64,000 bases of DNA from Betaproteobacteria bacterium (GCA_025363575.1 JANYDM010000073.1:1-64000), one strand, 5' to 3'; positions 25,175-36,507 are shown, counted from the stretch's first letter. Notes: generated by a model from the letters alone, not told the origin. Numbers and translations are program-made.

Positions 25175-26250
25175 AGCTCGCGCAGTGGCTCTCGAAAGAC
25201 TTCCGCGTGTTCAACGTGTTCAGCTACATCACGTTGCGCGCGGTGTTGGCCTGTCTGACCGCGCTAGTGATGACATTCATGGTCGGGCCGACCATGATCC
25301 GCCGGCTCACGTCGTACAAGATCGGCCAGTCAGTGCGTGACGACGGCCCGCAATCGCATCTGCCGAAAGCAGGCACGCCGACCATGGGCGGCGCGCTGAT
25401 CCTGGTGTCGGTCGTAGTGACAACGCTGCTGTGGGCCGACCTTGAAAACCGCTTCGTCTGGGTCGTGCTCGCGGCGACCCTCGGTTTCGGTGTGATCGGC
25501 TGGGTCGACGATTACAAAAAAGTCGTGCATCGAAATCCCAAGGGCATGTCCGCTCGCGCGAAGCTGTTCTGGCAATCGCTGGTTGGCCTCACGGTGGCCT
25601 GCGTGATCGCTTTCAGCACCAACCTGCCGGCGCAAACCGAATTCATCGTGCCTTTTTTCAAAAACGTCGGCTATCCGCTCGGCGTGTTCGGCTTCATCAC
25701 GCTGACTTATCTTGTAATCGTTGGCACCAGCAATGCAGTAAATCTGACGGACGGCCTCGATGGCCTCGCCATCATGCCGACGGTCATGATCGCGAGCGCG
25801 CTCGGCATATTTGCGTACGTCGCGGGCAACGCCGTGTTCGCCAAATATCTGGTTTTCCCCCATATACCGGGCGCCGGCGAGCTGACGGTGTTCTGCGGCG
25901 CATTGGCTGGCGCGGGCCTCGCGTTCCTGTGGTTCAACGCCTACCCGGCGGAAGTGTTCATGGGCGACGTGGGAGCACTCGCGCTGGGCGCCGCGCTCGG
26001 CACCATCGCCGTCATCGTGCGTCAGGAAATCGTGCTCTTCATCATGGGCGGCGTGTTCGTCGTCGAGACCCTGTCGGTCATGCTGCAGGTCGCGTCTTTC
26101 AAGCTGACGGGCAAGCGCATTTTCCGCATGGCGCCGCTGCACCACCACTATGAATTGAAGGGATGGAAAGAGAATCAGGTCGTAGTGCGGTTCTGGATCA
26201 TCACGATGATGCTGGTCCTCGTTGGTTTGTCGACGCTGAAGTTGCGCTAG
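25165..26250 (+). CDS. mraY: Phospho-N-acetylmuramoyl-pentapeptide transferase MraY
   Basis: A 361-residue polytopic enzyme with about ten membrane helices. Conserved cytoplasmic motifs are GTPTMGG, the DDYKK pair of Asp residues, [10 protein letters not shown] and the HHHYE loop. It makes lipid I from UDP-MurNAc-pentapeptide and undecaprenyl phosphate. GGAGG stands 6 bp ahead of the ATG. It is preceded by two imperfect duplications of its own start. Confidence 0.95.
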   Translation: MLLELAQWLSKDFRVFNVFSYITLRAVLACLTALVMTFMVGPTMIRRLTSYKIGQSVRDDGPQSHLPKAGTPTMGGALILVSVVVTTLLWADLENRFVWVVLAATLGFGVIGWVDDYKKVVHRNPKGMSARAKLFWQSLVGLTVACVIAFSTNLPAQTEFIVPFFKNVGYPLGVFGFITLTYLVIVGTSNAVNLTDGLDGLAIMPTVMIASALGIFAYVAGNAVFAKYLVFPHIPGAGELTVFCGALAGAGLAFLWFNAYPAEVFMGDVGALALGAALGTIAVIVRQEIVLFIMGGVFVVETLSVMLQVASFKLTGKRIFRMAPLHHHYELKGWKENQVVVRFWIITMMLVLVGLSTLKLR

Positions 26251-26273
26251 GACGCAGGGGCAGATGAACGCAC

Positions 26274-27653
26274 ATGGATTTGCGGGGTAAAAAAGTCGTG
26301 GTACTCGGACTGGGTGATACCGGGCTGTCGATGGCGCGCTGGCTCGCGCGGCGCGGCGCGATCGTGTCCGTCGCCGATACGCGCGATGCGCCGCCGCATG
26401 CGGCATTGCTCGCGCGCGAGTTGCCGGATGTTGCGCTCGAACGCGGAGAGTTGCGTGCCGCGAGTCTGCGCGCGGCCGACATGATCGCGCTGAGCCCCGG
26501 CATAGACCGCCGCACGCCGGCGCTGGCGGACGCGATCGGACGCGGCATTCCAGTGGCTGGCGATGTTGAACTGTTCGCGCAGGCGTTGCCGCATGCCGCA
26601 CATCGCGTGCCGAAGATTATTGCCATCACCGGCACCAACGGCAAGAGCACGGTTACCCGCATGGCAGGCGACATCTGCGTGGCGGCGGGGCACGACACGA
26701 TCGTTGCCGGCAACATTGGCACGCCGGTGCTGGATGCGCTGACCGATATCGAGAACGGCGCGCGCGCGCCCGCGATATTCGTGCTCGAGCTGTCGAGCTT
26801 CCAGCTGGAAAGCACGGCGTCGCTGGCCGCGGACGCGGCGACGGTGCTCAACATATCCGAGGATCACCTGGACCGCTACGACGGCATAGCCGGCTACGCT
26901 CGTGCAAAGTCGCGCGTGTTCAATGGCAAAGGCGCGCAGGTGCTGAATCGCCAGGATGAACGCAGTCGTGCTATGGCGCTCGCGGGCCGCGAAGTCGATA
27001 CATTCGGCACCGACGCGCCCCTGGCGCAGGACGCCTGGGGCATCGCGCCGCACGAGCGCAGCCCGCAGCTGGCCCGCGGAAATGCGAAGTTGATGCCGAC
27101 CGCTGCTATACCCGTTGCCGGGCTGCACAATGCGGCGAATGCGCTGGCGGCGGGTGCGTTGTGCCGCGCCATCGGCATCGCCGACGACGCAATCATCAGC
27201 GGCTGGCGCAACTTCAAAGGCCTGCCGCACCGCGTGGAAAACGTTGCGGTCATCGACGGTGTTACTTACTACGACGATTCCAAGGGCACCAATGTCGGCT
27301 CGACTGTAGCCGCGCTGAATGGATTCTCGCAGCCCGTCGTGCTGATCGCCGGCGGCGACGGTAAAGGCCAGAATTTCGGACCGCTGCTCGCGCCGATCAC
27401 GCAGCATGCGCGCGCTGTCGTGCTGATCGGCCGCGACCGCGAGCAAATCGCCGGCGCAATCGCCGGCTGCGGCGTTGCAGTCGAGCGCGCTGCCGATATG
27501 GATGAAGCCGTGCGACGCGCGCGCGCGGCGAGCCGCGAAGGCGACGTTGTGCTCTTATCGCCCGCCTGTGCGAGCTACGACATGTTCAGAAACTATGGGC
27601 ACCGCGGCGAAGTTTTTGCCGCCGCAGTGAGAAAAGAGGCGGCCCGTGGCTGA
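26274..27653 (+). CDS. murD: UDP-MurNAc-L-alanine:D-glutamate ligase MurD
   Basis: A 459-residue Mur ligase: Rossmann-like N-terminus ([16 protein letters not shown]), ATP loop TGTNGKSTV, and a C-terminal YYDDSKGTN motif. It adds D-Glu. It starts 23 bp after mraY, and its end overlaps the ftsW start by 8 bp. Confidence 0.95.
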   Translation: MDLRGKKVVVLGLGDTGLSMARWLARRGAIVSVADTRDAPPHAALLARELPDVALERGELRAASLRAADMIALSPGIDRRTPALADAIGRGIPVAGDVELFAQALPHAAHRVPKIIAITGTNGKSTVTRMAGDICVAAGHDTIVAGNIGTPVLDALTDIENGARAPAIFVLELSSFQLESTASLAADAATVLNISEDHLDRYDGIAGYARAKSRVFNGKGAQVLNRQDERSRAMALAGREVDTFGTDAPLAQDAWGIAPHERSPQLARGNAKLMPTAAIPVAGLHNAANALAAGALCRAIGIADDAIISGWRNFKGLPHRVENVAVIDGVTYYDDSKGTNVGSTVAALNGFSQPVVLIAGGDGKGQNFGPLLAPITQHARAVVLIGRDREQIAGAIAGCGVAVERAADMDEAVRRARAASREGDVVLLSPACASYDMFRNYGHRGEVFAAAVRKEAARG

Positions 27654-28824
27654 AGCGAGCACGATGTTTTATGCCGACGTGAAAAGCCGTCCGCCACCCG
27701 CGGAATTCGACCGCGCGCTGGCGTGGAGCGCGGCGCTGCTGCTCGCGCTGGGCCTGGTGATGGTTTATTCATCGTCAATTGCAATCGCCGAAGGCAGCCG
27801 CATGAGCGGCCAGCAGCCGACGTACTACCTGATGCGGCACTGCGTATTTCTCGCGCTCAGTATTTCCGTGGCGACGATCGCTTTTCAGCTGCCGACCCGC
27901 GCGTGGCAAAAAGCCGCGCCTTTCCTGTTCCTGTTCGGCGCCGGACTGCTCGTGCTGGTGCTGGTGCCGGGCGTGGGCCGCGAAGTCAACGGCAGCCAGC
28001 GCTGGCTTTCGCTGTTCGTGTTCAACCTGCAGCCGTCCGAGCTGATGAAACTCTTCGCGGTGCTTTACGCAGCGGATTACACCGTACGCAAGTCGGCGCA
28101 TATGCACAGCCTTACCAAAGGATTCCTGCCGCTGTTCATTGTCATGCTGCTGGTCGGCGGACTGCTGCTGCGCGAGCCGGATTTCGGCGCATTCGCCGTG
28201 ATCACCGTGATCGCGATGGGCATCCTGTTTCTCGGCGGCGTGAACTGGAAACCGTTCGCCGGCCTGATCGTGTTGTTGATGGTCGGTTTCGTCCTGCTGG
28301 TCTGGCTGTCGCCGTATCGCATGCAGAGGGTCGTTGGCTTCATGGACCCGTGGGCCGATCCGTTCGGCAAGGGTTACCAGCTGTCGCACGCGCTGATCGC
28401 TTTCGGCCGCGGCGAGTGGCTCGGTGTCGGATTGGGCGCCAGCGTCGAGAAATTGTTTTATCTGCCGGAAGCGCATACCGACTTTCTGCTCGCCGTGATC
28501 GCCGAAGAACTGGGCTTTGCCGGCGTGATGGTCGTGATTGGATTGTTCGTGACCCTGGTCGTGCGCGCGTTCGCCATTGGCCGTCAGGCTGCGGCGCTCG
28601 AGCGTAACTTTCCCGCGCTCGTCGCGCAGGGCATCGGGCTGTGGCTCGGCGTGCAGGCAATAATCAATATGGGCGTGAACATGGGCGTGCTGCCCACCAA
28701 AGGGCTCACGCTGCCGTTATTGTCGTTCGGCGGCAGCGGCATCGCGGCCAATTGCTGTGCACTGGCAGTGCTGTTGCGCGTCGACTGGGAGAACAGGCAG
28801 CTGCTGCGGGGTGTGAAGGTATGA
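27646..28824 (+). CDS. ftsW: Septal peptidoglycan polymerase FtsW (SEDS family)
   Basis: A 392-residue protein with about ten membrane helices. SEDS-family landmarks are [16 protein letters not shown], the LREPDFG loop with the catalytic-region Asp, GEWLGVGLG and the C-terminal [11 protein letters not shown]. It is the glycosyltransferase partner of FtsI. GTG 27646 with AGAGG 6 bp upstream is preferred; an ATG at 27664 is the alternative. Confidence 0.94.
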   Translation: MAEASTMFYADVKSRPPPAEFDRALAWSAALLLALGLVMVYSSSIAIAEGSRMSGQQPTYYLMRHCVFLALSISVATIAFQLPTRAWQKAAPFLFLFGAGLLVLVLVPGVGREVNGSQRWLSLFVFNLQPSELMKLFAVLYAADYTVRKSAHMHSLTKGFLPLFIVMLLVGGLLLREPDFGAFAVITVIAMGILFLGGVNWKPFAGLIVLLMVGFVLLVWLSPYRMQRVVGFMDPWADPFGKGYQLSHALIAFGRGEWLGVGLGASVEKLFYLPEAHTDFLLAVIAEELGFAGVMVVIGLFVTLVVRAFAIGRQAAALERNFPALVAQGIGLWLGVQAIINMGVNMGVLPTKGLTLPLLSFGGSGIAANCCALAVLLRVDWENRQLLRGVKV

Positions 28825-29894
28825 GCGCACCGCGCACCATCATGATCATGGCTGGCGGCACCGGCGGTCATATATTTCCTGCGCTGGCGGTTGCGGAGCA
28901 GTTGCGCGCGCAAGGCTGGCGCATCGTATGGCTGGGCGCCAGGACCGGCATGGAAGCAACGCTGGTTCCGTCCAAAGGCTATGCAATGGCATGGATCAGC
29001 ATGACCGGCGTGCGCGGCAAAGGCGCGCTCCGGTTTGCGCTGCTGCCGCTGCAACTGCTGATTGCGTTTTGGCAGAGCGCGCGCGCGATCCTCGCGTATC
29101 GTCCGCACGTCGTTCTCGGCATGGGCGGTTACGTGTCGTTTCCTGGCGGCATGATGGCAGCGCTGTTGAATCGTCCGCTGGCGATCCATGAGCAGAATTC
29201 CGTTGCGGGCCTCGCGAACAAAGTGCTGGCCAGAATTGCCGACCGCGTACTCGCTGGATTTCCGTCGCCGTTTGTATCGACGGCGGCAATCTGGACCGGC
29301 AATCCGGTGCGCGACGCTATCGCGCATGTTGCGGCGCCGGCGGCGCGCTATCGCGGACGCTCCGGTGCGCTGCGGCTCACGGTCATCGGCGGGAGCCTCG
29401 GCGCACAGGCATTGAATGACGCAGTCCCGCAGGCGCTGGCGTTGCTGCCCGAAAAAGAACGTCCGCTGGTTACCCATCAGGCCGGCACGCGTCACCTCGC
29501 GCAAGTCGAGGCCAACTATCAGCGCGCCGGCGTCGCTGCCACGCTTGTGCCGTTTATCGACGATATGGCGGCGCAATACGCGAATGCGGACGTGATTGTC
29601 TGCCGCGCGGGCGCTTCGACGATCGCCGAGCTCGCCGCCGCCGGCGTCGCCAGCGTGCTCGTGCCGTTTCCTCACGCCGTCGACGATCATCAGACGCATA
29701 ACGCGCGTTTTCTGAGCGAGCGGGGCGCGGCTGTGCTCTTGCCGCAAGTTGAACTGACTGCGCAAAAACTTGCCGACCTGCTGCGCGGCTTTACACGCGA
29801 CGCATTGCTCGCCATGGCACAAAAAGCGCACGGCGTTGCCAAGCCCGATGCCACGCAGGCGGTGGCGGCCGAGTGCATGAGGTTGGCCGCATGA
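28821..29894 (+). CDS. murG: Lipid II synthase MurG (N-acetylglucosaminyltransferase)
   Basis: A 357-residue GT-B enzyme. The N-terminal G-loop is [14 protein letters not shown], with [27 protein letters not shown] and [11 protein letters not shown] further on. It adds GlcNAc to lipid I on the inner membrane face. The ATG overlaps the ftsW stop (ATGA). Its own stop is overlapped by an ATG that opens a spacer frame instead of murC itself. Confidence 0.95.
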   Translation: MSAPRTIMIMAGGTGGHIFPALAVAEQLRAQGWRIVWLGARTGMEATLVPSKGYAMAWISMTGVRGKGALRFALLPLQLLIAFWQSARAILAYRPHVVLGMGGYVSFPGGMMAALLNRPLAIHEQNSVAGLANKVLARIADRVLAGFPSPFVSTAAIWTGNPVRDAIAHVAAPAARYRGRSGALRLTVIGGSLGAQALNDAVPQALALLPEKERPLVTHQAGTRHLAQVEANYQRAGVAATLVPFIDDMAAQYANADVIVCRAGASTIAELAAAGVASVLVPFPHAVDDHQTHNARFLSERGAAVLLPQVELTAQKLADLLRGFTRDALLAMAQKAHGVAKPDATQAVAAECMRLAA

Positions 29895-30052
29895 AATACA
29901 AAGTCAAACGCGTGCACATCGTGGGCATAGGTGGAGTCGCTGCGAACAGGAAGCAGGGACCCGTCACGTTTGTTGTGACGGGATGCGACCGTCCGCGAGT
30001 GGCGCCGGCCGCCGGATTTATCGTGACCTTCTGCAAAGGTGAGGCGCGATGA
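29891..30052 (+). CDS. Putative 53-residue spacer ORF between murG and murC that begins like MurC
   Basis: The ATG overlaps the murG stop, and the TGA (30050-30052) overlaps the murC ATG (both ATGA). The first 15 codons nearly duplicate murC ([15 protein letters not shown] against [15 protein letters not shown]; 41 of 45 bases), then the sequence departs into a hairpin-bearing insert and a short hydrophobic tail. The peptide lacks the rest of the MurC nucleotide-binding domain, so it is not a ligase. It looks like an insertion between duplicated copies of the murC start that kept the coupled frame. Confidence 0.45.
   Translation: MKYKVKRVHIVGIGGVAANRKQGPVTFVVTGCDRPRVAPAAGFIVTFCKGEAR
29960..29992. 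repeat. Hairpin CCCGTCAC-n7-GTGACGGG followed by ATGCGACCGT
   Basis: A perfect 8-bp stem with a 7-nt loop at 29960-29982. The right arm runs into ATGCGACCGT; the 13-mer GGGATGCGACCGT is shared with 23447-23459. Confidence 0.75.
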
Positions 30053-31452
30053 AATACAAAGTCAAACGCGTGCACTTCGTCGGCATAGGCGGCTCCGGCA
30101 TGAGCGGCATCGCCGAAGTGCTGCTGAATCTCGGCTTTGAGGTGAGCGGCTCTGATATCAACGACAGTGGCGTCACCCGGCGGCTCAAGAGCCTCGGCGC
30201 CAAAGTGGTAAAAGGCCATGCGACGGAGAACATTGCGGCGGCCGACGCGGTGGTCATCTCCAGCGCCGTCAAGGACGACAATCCGGAAGTAATGGCGGCG
30301 CGCGCGCAAAAGATTCCAGTGGTGCCGCGTGCGATGATGCTGGCTGAGTTGATGCGCTTGAAGCAGGGCATCGCGGTAGCCGGCACGCACGGCAAAACGA
30401 CGACGACCAGCCTCGTCGCCAGCATCCTCGCCGAGGCGGGCATGGACCCGACGTTCGTGATCGGCGGCCGCCTCGAAGCCGCCGGCTCGCACGCCAAGCT
30501 CGGCAGCGGCGAGTTCATCGTCGTCGAAGCCGACGAATCCGACGCGTCATTTCTGTTCCTTGCGCCGGTGGTTTCGGTGGTCACCAATATCGACGCCGAC
30601 CACATGGAGACGTACGGCCACTATTTCGGCCGCCTGCGTCAGGCGTTTCTCGATTTCGTGCAGCGCCTGCCGTTTTACGGGACTGCTGTGCTGTGTGTCG
30701 ATGATCCAAACGTTCGCGAAATCATGCCTGCCGTGACCAAGCTGATCACGACCTACGGCCTGTCGGAAGCCGCGCAGATTCGCGCGGTCGATCTCAAGCC
30801 CGATGGCGGGCGCATGCACTTCCGCGTGCGTCGTACCAATACACGCGGGAAAAAACTCCCCGACCTCGACGTGACGCTCAACCTCGCCGGCGCCCACAAC
30901 GTGTTGAATGCGCTGGCCGCAATCGCCGTCGGCATGGAAGTCGGTGCGTCAGACGCCGCGATAGTCAAAGCCCTCGCGGACTTTAAAGGCGTGGGCCGGC
31001 GCTTTCAGCGTTACGGCGAAATCGCTTTGCCGGCCGGCGGCCACTACACGCTTATCGACGACTACGGTCACCACCCCGCGGAGATGGCGGCGACGCTGGC
31101 CGCGGCGCGAGGTGCATTTCCGGGACGCCGGCTGGTGCTGGCGTTTCAGCCGCATCGCTATACGCGCACGCGCGACTGTTTCGAGGATTTCGTGCGCGTG
31201 CTGGCGACCGTCGACGTGCTGCTGTTGACCGAGGTCTACGCCGCAGGCGAGTCGCCGATAGTGGCAGCCGACGGCCATGCCTTGGCGCGCGCGGTGCGCG
31301 TGCAGGGCAAGGGCGAACCCGTATTCGTCGAAAGCGTCGCGGATTTCCCCGAGGCTGTCGGTAAGGCGGTGCGGGACGGCGATGTCGTATTGACGATGGG
31401 CGCGGGATCGATAGGCACGGTGGCCGCGACGCTGAGCGGCGGGCAACGGTGA
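30049..31452 (+). CDS. murC: UDP-MurNAc:L-alanine ligase MurC
   Basis: A 467-residue Mur ligase with an N-terminal [11 protein letters not shown] nucleotide fold, ATP loop [19 protein letters not shown] and [14 protein letters not shown]. It adds the first amino acid, L-Ala. Its first 45 bases are duplicated 158 bp upstream. The second copy is the true start because only it continues into the full domain. Confidence 0.95.
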   Translation: MKYKVKRVHFVGIGGSGMSGIAEVLLNLGFEVSGSDINDSGVTRRLKSLGAKVVKGHATENIAAADAVVISSAVKDDNPEVMAARAQKIPVVPRAMMLAELMRLKQGIAVAGTHGKTTTTSLVASILAEAGMDPTFVIGGRLEAAGSHAKLGSGEFIVVEADESDASFLFLAPVVSVVTNIDADHMETYGHYFGRLRQAFLDFVQRLPFYGTAVLCVDDPNVREIMPAVTKLITTYGLSEAAQIRAVDLKPDGGRMHFRVRRTNTRGKKLPDLDVTLNLAGAHNVLNALAAIAVGMEVGASDAAIVKALADFKGVGRRFQRYGEIALPAGGHYTLIDDYGHHPAEMAATLAAARGAFPGRRLVLAFQPHRYTRTRDCFEDFVRVLATVDVLLLTEVYAAGESPIVAADGHALARAVRVQGKGEPVFVESVADFPEAVGKAVRDGDVVLTMGAGSIGTVAATLSGGQR

Positions 31453-31462
31453 AACGAACACG

Positions 31463-32365
31463 ATGAATATGGCGGCGCAGAAAAATTTGCTGTGGGGCGA
31501 ACGCCGGCGCAATGAGCCGATGGCCCGCCACACGAGCTGGCGCGCGGGCGGCACCGCCGATCACGCGTACGTGCCGGTCGACCTCGAGGACATGCGCCTC
31601 TATCTCGCGTCCCTGCCGCGCGACGAGGCGGTCTACATCGTTGGGCTCGGCAGCAATCTGCTGGTGCGCGACGGCGGCCTGCGCGGCACCGTGATATTTA
31701 CGCATGGCGCCTTAAAAGAAATCCGCTTTGAAGGCAATGCAATCTACGCCGAAGTCGGCGTGCCGAGCCCCAAGCTTGCGCGTTTTGCCGCAATGCATGC
31801 GCTGGTCGGCGCGGAATTCATGGCCGGCATACCCGGCACCATAGGCGGCGCGCTGGCGATGAACGCCGGCTGCTATGGCGGCGAAACCTGGGGCATCGTC
31901 GAGAGCGTCACTACGTTCGACCGCACGGGACAACTGCGGCAGCGCACGCCTGCAAACTACCGGATCGGCTATCGCAGCGTCGCGTTGTGCGAGGGCGGTG
32001 AAGAATGGTTCGCCGCGGCCCGCTTCAAGCTCGTGTCCGGCGACGGCGCCAAATCGCGCACCACCATCAAGCAGCTGCTCGAGAAGCGCATCGCCGCGCA
32101 GCCGCTCAATCTGCCGAACGCCGGCTCGGTATTCCGCAATCCGCCCAACGACCACGCCGCGCGCCTTATCGAAGCGTGCGGACTCAAAGGCCGCGTGCAG
32201 GGCGGTGCAATGATTTCGGAGAAACATGCGAACTTCATTGTGAACACCGGCGGCGCGACTGCCGCCGATATCGAGACACTGATCGAGACCGCGCAGCGCG
32301 CCGTCCACGAGAAGTTCGGCATCGGGCTGGAACGGGAAGTGCGGATTGTGGGCGAAAAGGCATGA
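31463..32365 (+). CDS. murB: UDP-N-acetylenolpyruvoylglucosamine reductase MurB
   Basis: A 300-residue FAD enzyme. It shows the type I core: [42 protein letters not shown] and [11 protein letters not shown]. It reduces the enolpyruvyl group to make UDP-MurNAc. It starts 10 bp after murC; its stop overlaps the ddl ATG. Confidence 0.94.
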   Translation: MNMAAQKNLLWGERRRNEPMARHTSWRAGGTADHAYVPVDLEDMRLYLASLPRDEAVYIVGLGSNLLVRDGGLRGTVIFTHGALKEIRFEGNAIYAEVGVPSPKLARFAAMHALVGAEFMAGIPGTIGGALAMNAGCYGGETWGIVESVTTFDRTGQLRQRTPANYRIGYRSVALCEGGEEWFAAARFKLVSGDGAKSRTTIKQLLEKRIAAQPLNLPNAGSVFRNPPNDHAARLIEACGLKGRVQGGAMISEKHANFIVNTGGATAADIETLIETAQRAVHEKFGIGLEREVRIVGEKA

Positions 32366-33285
32366 GCCCGAATCCCGCCAGCTTCGGCAAAGTTGCGGTC
32401 CTCATGGGCGGTTCATCCGCCGAGCGGGAAATCTCGCTGATGTCCGGCACGGCCGTGCTCGCGGCGCTGCGCCGCAAAGGCGTGGACGCGCATGCGTTCG
32501 ACCCGTCTGAACGGGCGCTGTTCGAATTGAAAAGCGACGGCTATGCGCGCGCTTTCATCGTGCTGCATGGCCGCTTCGGCGAAGACGGCACGGTGCAGGG
32601 CGCGCTCGAGGTAATGGGTATTCCTTACACCGGCAGCGGCGTGATGGCCTCGGCCTTGTGTCTCGACAAGCTGCGCACCAAGCTGATCTGGCAAGCCTCG
32701 GATATCCCGACGCCGCGTCACGCCGTGCTGACGGCGGCCAGTGATTGGTCGGCCATCGCGCAAACCCTCGGCTTGCCGCTCATCGTGAAACCGGCGCACG
32801 AAGGATCGAGCATAGGTCTCACCAAAGTCGCCAGCATAGAAAGAATCGAGCCTGCCTACGAGCTCGCGGCGAAGTGCGACACCCTGGTGCTCGCGGAGGA
32901 GTTCGTCGCGGGACGCGAGCTGACGGCAGCGTTTCTCGGTGACCGCGCGCTGCCCCTGGTCTGCATCGAAGCGCCGGAGGGTAACTACGACTATCAGAAC
33001 AAGTATTTCACCGACGACGTGAAATATCGCTGCCCGAGCGGGTTGCCAGCAGCGCAGGAGAGCGCATTGCAGGACATGGTCATGCGCGCGGCGGCGGCCC
33101 TCGGTTGCGCGGGATGGGGGCGCGCTGACCTGATGCTGCGAGCAGACGGCAAACCCTTCCTGCTTGAGATGAATACCGCGCCGGGCATGACGGGCCATTC
33201 ACTGGTGCCGATGGCGGCGCGCGCCGCGGGCATTGAGTTCGACGACCTGGTGTTTAGGATTCTGGAGCTGGCCCATGTGGGATAG
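32362..33285 (+). CDS. ddl: D-alanine--D-alanine ligase
   Basis: A 307-residue ATP-grasp enzyme. [17 protein letters not shown] is near the N-terminus, [10 protein letters not shown] is the nucleotide loop, and [13 protein letters not shown] contains the C-terminal metal ligands. It makes the D-Ala-D-Ala used by MurF. Its position between murB and ftsQ indicates the DdlB type. The frame extends upstream only as the alternate reading of murB. Confidence 0.94.
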   Translation: MSPNPASFGKVAVLMGGSSAEREISLMSGTAVLAALRRKGVDAHAFDPSERALFELKSDGYARAFIVLHGRFGEDGTVQGALEVMGIPYTGSGVMASALCLDKLRTKLIWQASDIPTPRHAVLTAASDWSAIAQTLGLPLIVKPAHEGSSIGLTKVASIERIEPAYELAAKCDTLVLAEEFVAGRELTAAFLGDRALPLVCIEAPEGNYDYQNKYFTDDVKYRCPSGLPAAQESALQDMVMRAAAALGCAGWGRADLMLRADGKPFLLEMNTAPGMTGHSLVPMAARAAGIEFDDLVFRILELAHVG

Positions 33286-34030
33286 GCCCGACATTCTCAA
33301 CGGCATATCCGGCGCGCTGTTTGCGGCGGCGTTTGCGCTCGTCGCCTATGCAACTGTGCACTACGCAATGCGGCTGCCGGTGTTCCCCTTGCGCGAAGTA
33401 CGCATCACCAACGCCCTCGCTCACGTCACGCCGGAGCAGCTCGAAGCGATAGTCGCGCGCGAGGTGCACGGCAATTTCTTTACGGTCGATCTGGAAAGCG
33501 CGCGCAGCGGCTTCGAAAAACTGCCGTGGGCGCGCAATGTAAACGTGCGGCGGCAATGGCCTGACCGGCTCGACGTCACGCTCGAGGAGCACGTTGCGCT
33601 GGGCCGCTGGGGCGGCGGCGCCGCCCTCGTCAATACATTCGGCGAATTGTTTACGGCCGCAGCGGACGGCGCGCTGCCTTTGTTTGTCGGCCCGCCTGGC
33701 AGCGCCCGGGAGATCGCCATTCAATACGTTTACTTTCAGCGCAGTCTGAACGCGATCGGCCAGACGCCCGTGCAGATACAGGTGTCGCCACGGCGTGCAT
33801 GGCAGCTGCGGCTGGCGAGCGGCGTCACACTCGAGCTTGGACGCGAAGACGTCGAACCGCGGCTCGACCGGTTTATCGCCGTTTACCCGCGCACGATAGG
33901 CCGTTTGCAGCGCCGTATCGCGTACATCGACTTGCGTTACGCCAACGGCTTTGCCGCGGGCATACCCGAACTCGCGCGCGAGCCCGTCGACAAACCGCCC
34001 AACCGCAAACAGGCGCGCGCCGCCGGATGA
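33275..34030 (+). CDS. ftsQ: Cell division protein FtsQ
   Basis: A 251-residue bitopic protein: cytoplasmic tail, one membrane helix (about 10-32), a POTRA domain beginning [16 protein letters not shown], and an FtsQ/DivIB beta domain ([14 protein letters not shown]). It scaffolds FtsL and FtsB. ATG 33275 has GGAG 7 bp upstream and overlaps the ddl end by 11 bp. The C-terminus is basic. Confidence 0.92.
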   Translation: MWDRPDILNGISGALFAAAFALVAYATVHYAMRLPVFPLREVRITNALAHVTPEQLEAIVAREVHGNFFTVDLESARSGFEKLPWARNVNVRRQWPDRLDVTLEEHVALGRWGGGAALVNTFGELFTAAADGALPLFVGPPGSAREIAIQYVYFQRSLNAIGQTPVQIQVSPRRAWQLRLASGVTLELGREDVEPRLDRFIAVYPRTIGRLQRRIAYIDLRYANGFAAGIPELAREPVDKPPNRKQARAAG

Positions 34031-34046
34031 CAGCAAAGAGGAATTG

Positions 34047-35285
34047 ATGAGCAAGACCAAGGAAGCCAAAAACCTGATCGTCGGTCTCGACATCGGCACG
34101 TCGAAGATCGCCGCGATCGTCGCCGAAATCAAGGTGGACGGCACGTTCGAAATCATCGGCATGGGAGGCCATCCTTCGAAGGGCCTGCGCAAAGGCGTAG
34201 TCGTCAACATAGAAGCGACGGTGAATGCCATCCAGCGCGCGCTGGAAGAAGCGGAGCTGATGGCGGATTGCAAAATCAGCGAGGTCTATACCGGCATCGC
34301 GGGCAGCCACATCAAGAGCATCAATTCACGCGGCATGGTGGCAATCAAAGACCGCGAGGTGACGCAGCAGGATGTCGAGCGCGTAATCGAAACCGCGAAA
34401 GCGATCCCGATTCCGACCGACCAGCAGGTGCTGCACATCCTGAACCAGGAATTCATCGTTGACGGGCAAGGCGACGTGCGCGAGCCGCTGGGCATGAGCG
34501 GAGTGCGGCTCGAGGTTAACGTGCATATCGTGACGGGCGCTGTCTCGGCTGCACAGAACATCGTGAAGTGCGTGAGGCGCTGCGGCCTCGAAGTGCGAGA
34601 TCTGATCCTGCAGCCGCTTGCGTCAGCGACCGCAGTCGTTTCCGAGGATGAAAAGGACTTGGGCGTCTGCCTCGTTGACATCGGGGGCGGCACCACCGAC
34701 ATCGCAATCTTTACGCAAGGCGCGATCCGCCATACGGGGGTAATTCCGATCGCGGGCGACCAGATCACCAACGACATCGCGATGGCGCTGCGCACGCCGA
34801 CCAAGGACGCGGAAGACATCAAGCGCCGTTATGGCTGCGCGCTGAAGCAGCTCGCCGATCCGCAACAGATGGTCGACGTGCCGGGCATCGGCGAACGGGG
34901 CGCGCGCCAGTTGTCGCGGCAGACGCTCGCCGAAGTCATCGAGCCGCGCATCGAGGAACTTTATTCGCTGGTGCAGGCAGAACTGCGCCGCTCGGGCTAT
35001 GAGGAACTGCTGTCGTCGGGAATCGTTCTGACCGGCGGCTCAAGTTCGATGCAAGGCATGGTTGAGCTCGGGGAGGAGATTTTTCACATGCCGGTGCGCA
35101 TCGGCCAGCCGCAGTATCACGGCGGACTGTCGGAAGTCGTGCGCAATCCGCGCTACGCGACCGCGGTCGGCCTGCTGCTGCTGGGGTTGCAGCAGCAGCG
35201 CCAGCACGATCTGCAGCACGCACAACTCGGCTCGCTGGCGGGACTGATCGAGCGCATGAAGAGCTGGTTCAAAGGAAATTTTTGA
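34047..35285 (+). CDS. ftsA: Cell division protein FtsA
   Basis: A 412-residue actin-like protein. LIVGLDIGTSKIAAIVAEI (phosphate 1), LVDIGGGTTDIAIF (phosphate 2) and VLTGGSSSMQGM (adenosine) are present. The C-terminal ERMKSWFKGNF is the amphipathic membrane-targeting helix. It anchors FtsZ to the membrane. AGAGGA lies 4 bp before ATG 34047. Confidence 0.95.
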   Translation: MSKTKEAKNLIVGLDIGTSKIAAIVAEIKVDGTFEIIGMGGHPSKGLRKGVVVNIEATVNAIQRALEEAELMADCKISEVYTGIAGSHIKSINSRGMVAIKDREVTQQDVERVIETAKAIPIPTDQQVLHILNQEFIVDGQGDVREPLGMSGVRLEVNVHIVTGAVSAAQNIVKCVRRCGLEVRDLILQPLASATAVVSEDEKDLGVCLVDIGGGTTDIAIFTQGAIRHTGVIPIAGDQITNDIAMALRTPTKDAEDIKRRYGCALKQLADPQQMVDVPGIGERGARQLSRQTLAEVIEPRIEELYSLVQAELRRSGYEELLSSGIVLTGGSSSMQGMVELGEEIFHMPVRIGQPQYHGGLSEVVRNPRYATAVGLLLLGLQQQRQHDLQHAQLGSLAGLIERMKSWFKGNF

Positions 35286-35349
35286 GGTTCGTATTTTTAA
35301 GGTTCGTAGATTGGAATTTTGTCTTTTTCTTTAGCCACTGGAGGTAACA

Positions 35350-36507
35350 ATGTTTGAAATCATGGAAGTTCCGTCGCAGGAAGCGGTGATCAAAGTGATC
35401 GGGGTCGGCGGTTGCGGAGGCAATGCAGTCGACCACATGATCGCCAACGGAGTCAAAGGCGTGGAATTCATCTGCGCCAATACCGACATGCAGGCGCTCA
35501 AGCGCTCACAGGCACGCACTCAGCTGCAACTGGGCCCTGAAATTACCAAGGGTTTGGGCGCGGGCGCCAATCCCGAGGTGGGCCGAAATGCGGCGCTGGA
35601 AGACCGCGAGCGCATCATCGACTTGATCGGCGGCGCAGACATGCTATTCCTGACGGCGGGCATGGGCGGCGGCACCGGCACCGGCGCGGCGCCGGTAGTG
35701 GCGGAGATCGCGCGCGAACTGGGCATACTGACGGTCGCGGTGGTGACCAAGCCGTTCGCGTTTGAGGGCAAGCGCCAGCGCATCGCTCAGGAAGGCCTCG
35801 AAGCGTTGTCGCAGCACGTCAATTCGCTGATCGTGATTCCGAATGACAAGCTGATGCAGGTACTCGGCAACCAGGTGACGCTCGACGAAGCATTCCGCGC
35901 GGCCAACGACGTGCTGCACGGTGCAGTTGCCGGCATTGCAGAAATCATCAGCTGCCCCGGCATGATCAACGTCGATTTCGCGGACGTCAAAACGGTAATG
36001 TCCGAAACCGGCATGGCGATGATGGGTTCGGCGAAAGCGGCCGGCACCGACCGTGCGCGCATGGCGGCAGAACAGGCAGTGGCGTGCCCACTACTCGAAG
36101 ACATCGACATCGCGGACGCACGCGGGGTGCTGGTCAATATCTCGGCGAGCAAATCGTTGTTTCAATTGCAGGAGATGTACGACGTGATGGACGTAATCAA
36201 GGCCTTCGCGGCGGAATCGGCGACTGTCATCGCAGGCACAGTCTACGACGAAGACCTGGGTGATGAATTGCGCGTAACCATCGTCGCGACCGGGCTTGGC
36301 AAAGCGCATGCGCGCATGCAGCCGAAGCCGCTGCAAGTAGTGCAAGCAACCGGAACCGACGGCGCGATGGCGCACGGCGCGGTGAATTACGACGAACTGG
36401 AACAACCGGCCGTAATCCGGAAAAACCGCAGCACGGTGGAAGCTATGCAGCGTTCGGGCGTAGAAATGCTTGATATCCCTGCGTTCTTGCGCAAGCAGGC
36501 GGATTAG
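35350..36507 (+). CDS. ftsZ: Cell division GTPase FtsZ
   Basis: A 385-residue tubulin homologue. The G-box GMGGGTGTGAAP, the NVDFADVKTVM segment and the C-terminal peptide LDIPAFLRKQAD, which binds FtsA and ZipA, are intact. The linker is short. GGAGG precedes the ATG. The 64-bp gap after ftsA holds AGGTTCGTA twice and a T-rich tract, so an extra ftsZ promoter there is possible but not recognisable. Confidence 0.96.
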   Translation: MFEIMEVPSQEAVIKVIGVGGCGGNAVDHMIANGVKGVEFICANTDMQALKRSQARTQLQLGPEITKGLGAGANPEVGRNAALEDRERIIDLIGGADMLFLTAGMGGGTGTGAAPVVAEIARELGILTVAVVTKPFAFEGKRQRIAQEGLEALSQHVNSLIVIPNDKLMQVLGNQVTLDEAFRAANDVLHGAVAGIAEIISCPGMINVDFADVKTVMSETGMAMMGSAKAAGTDRARMAAEQAVACPLLEDIDIADARGVLVNISASKSLFQLQEMYDVMDVIKAFAAESATVIAGTVYDEDLGDELRVTIVATGLGKAHARMQPKPLQVVQATGTDGAMAHGAVNYDELEQPAVIRKNRSTVEAMQRSGVEMLDIPAFLRKQAD

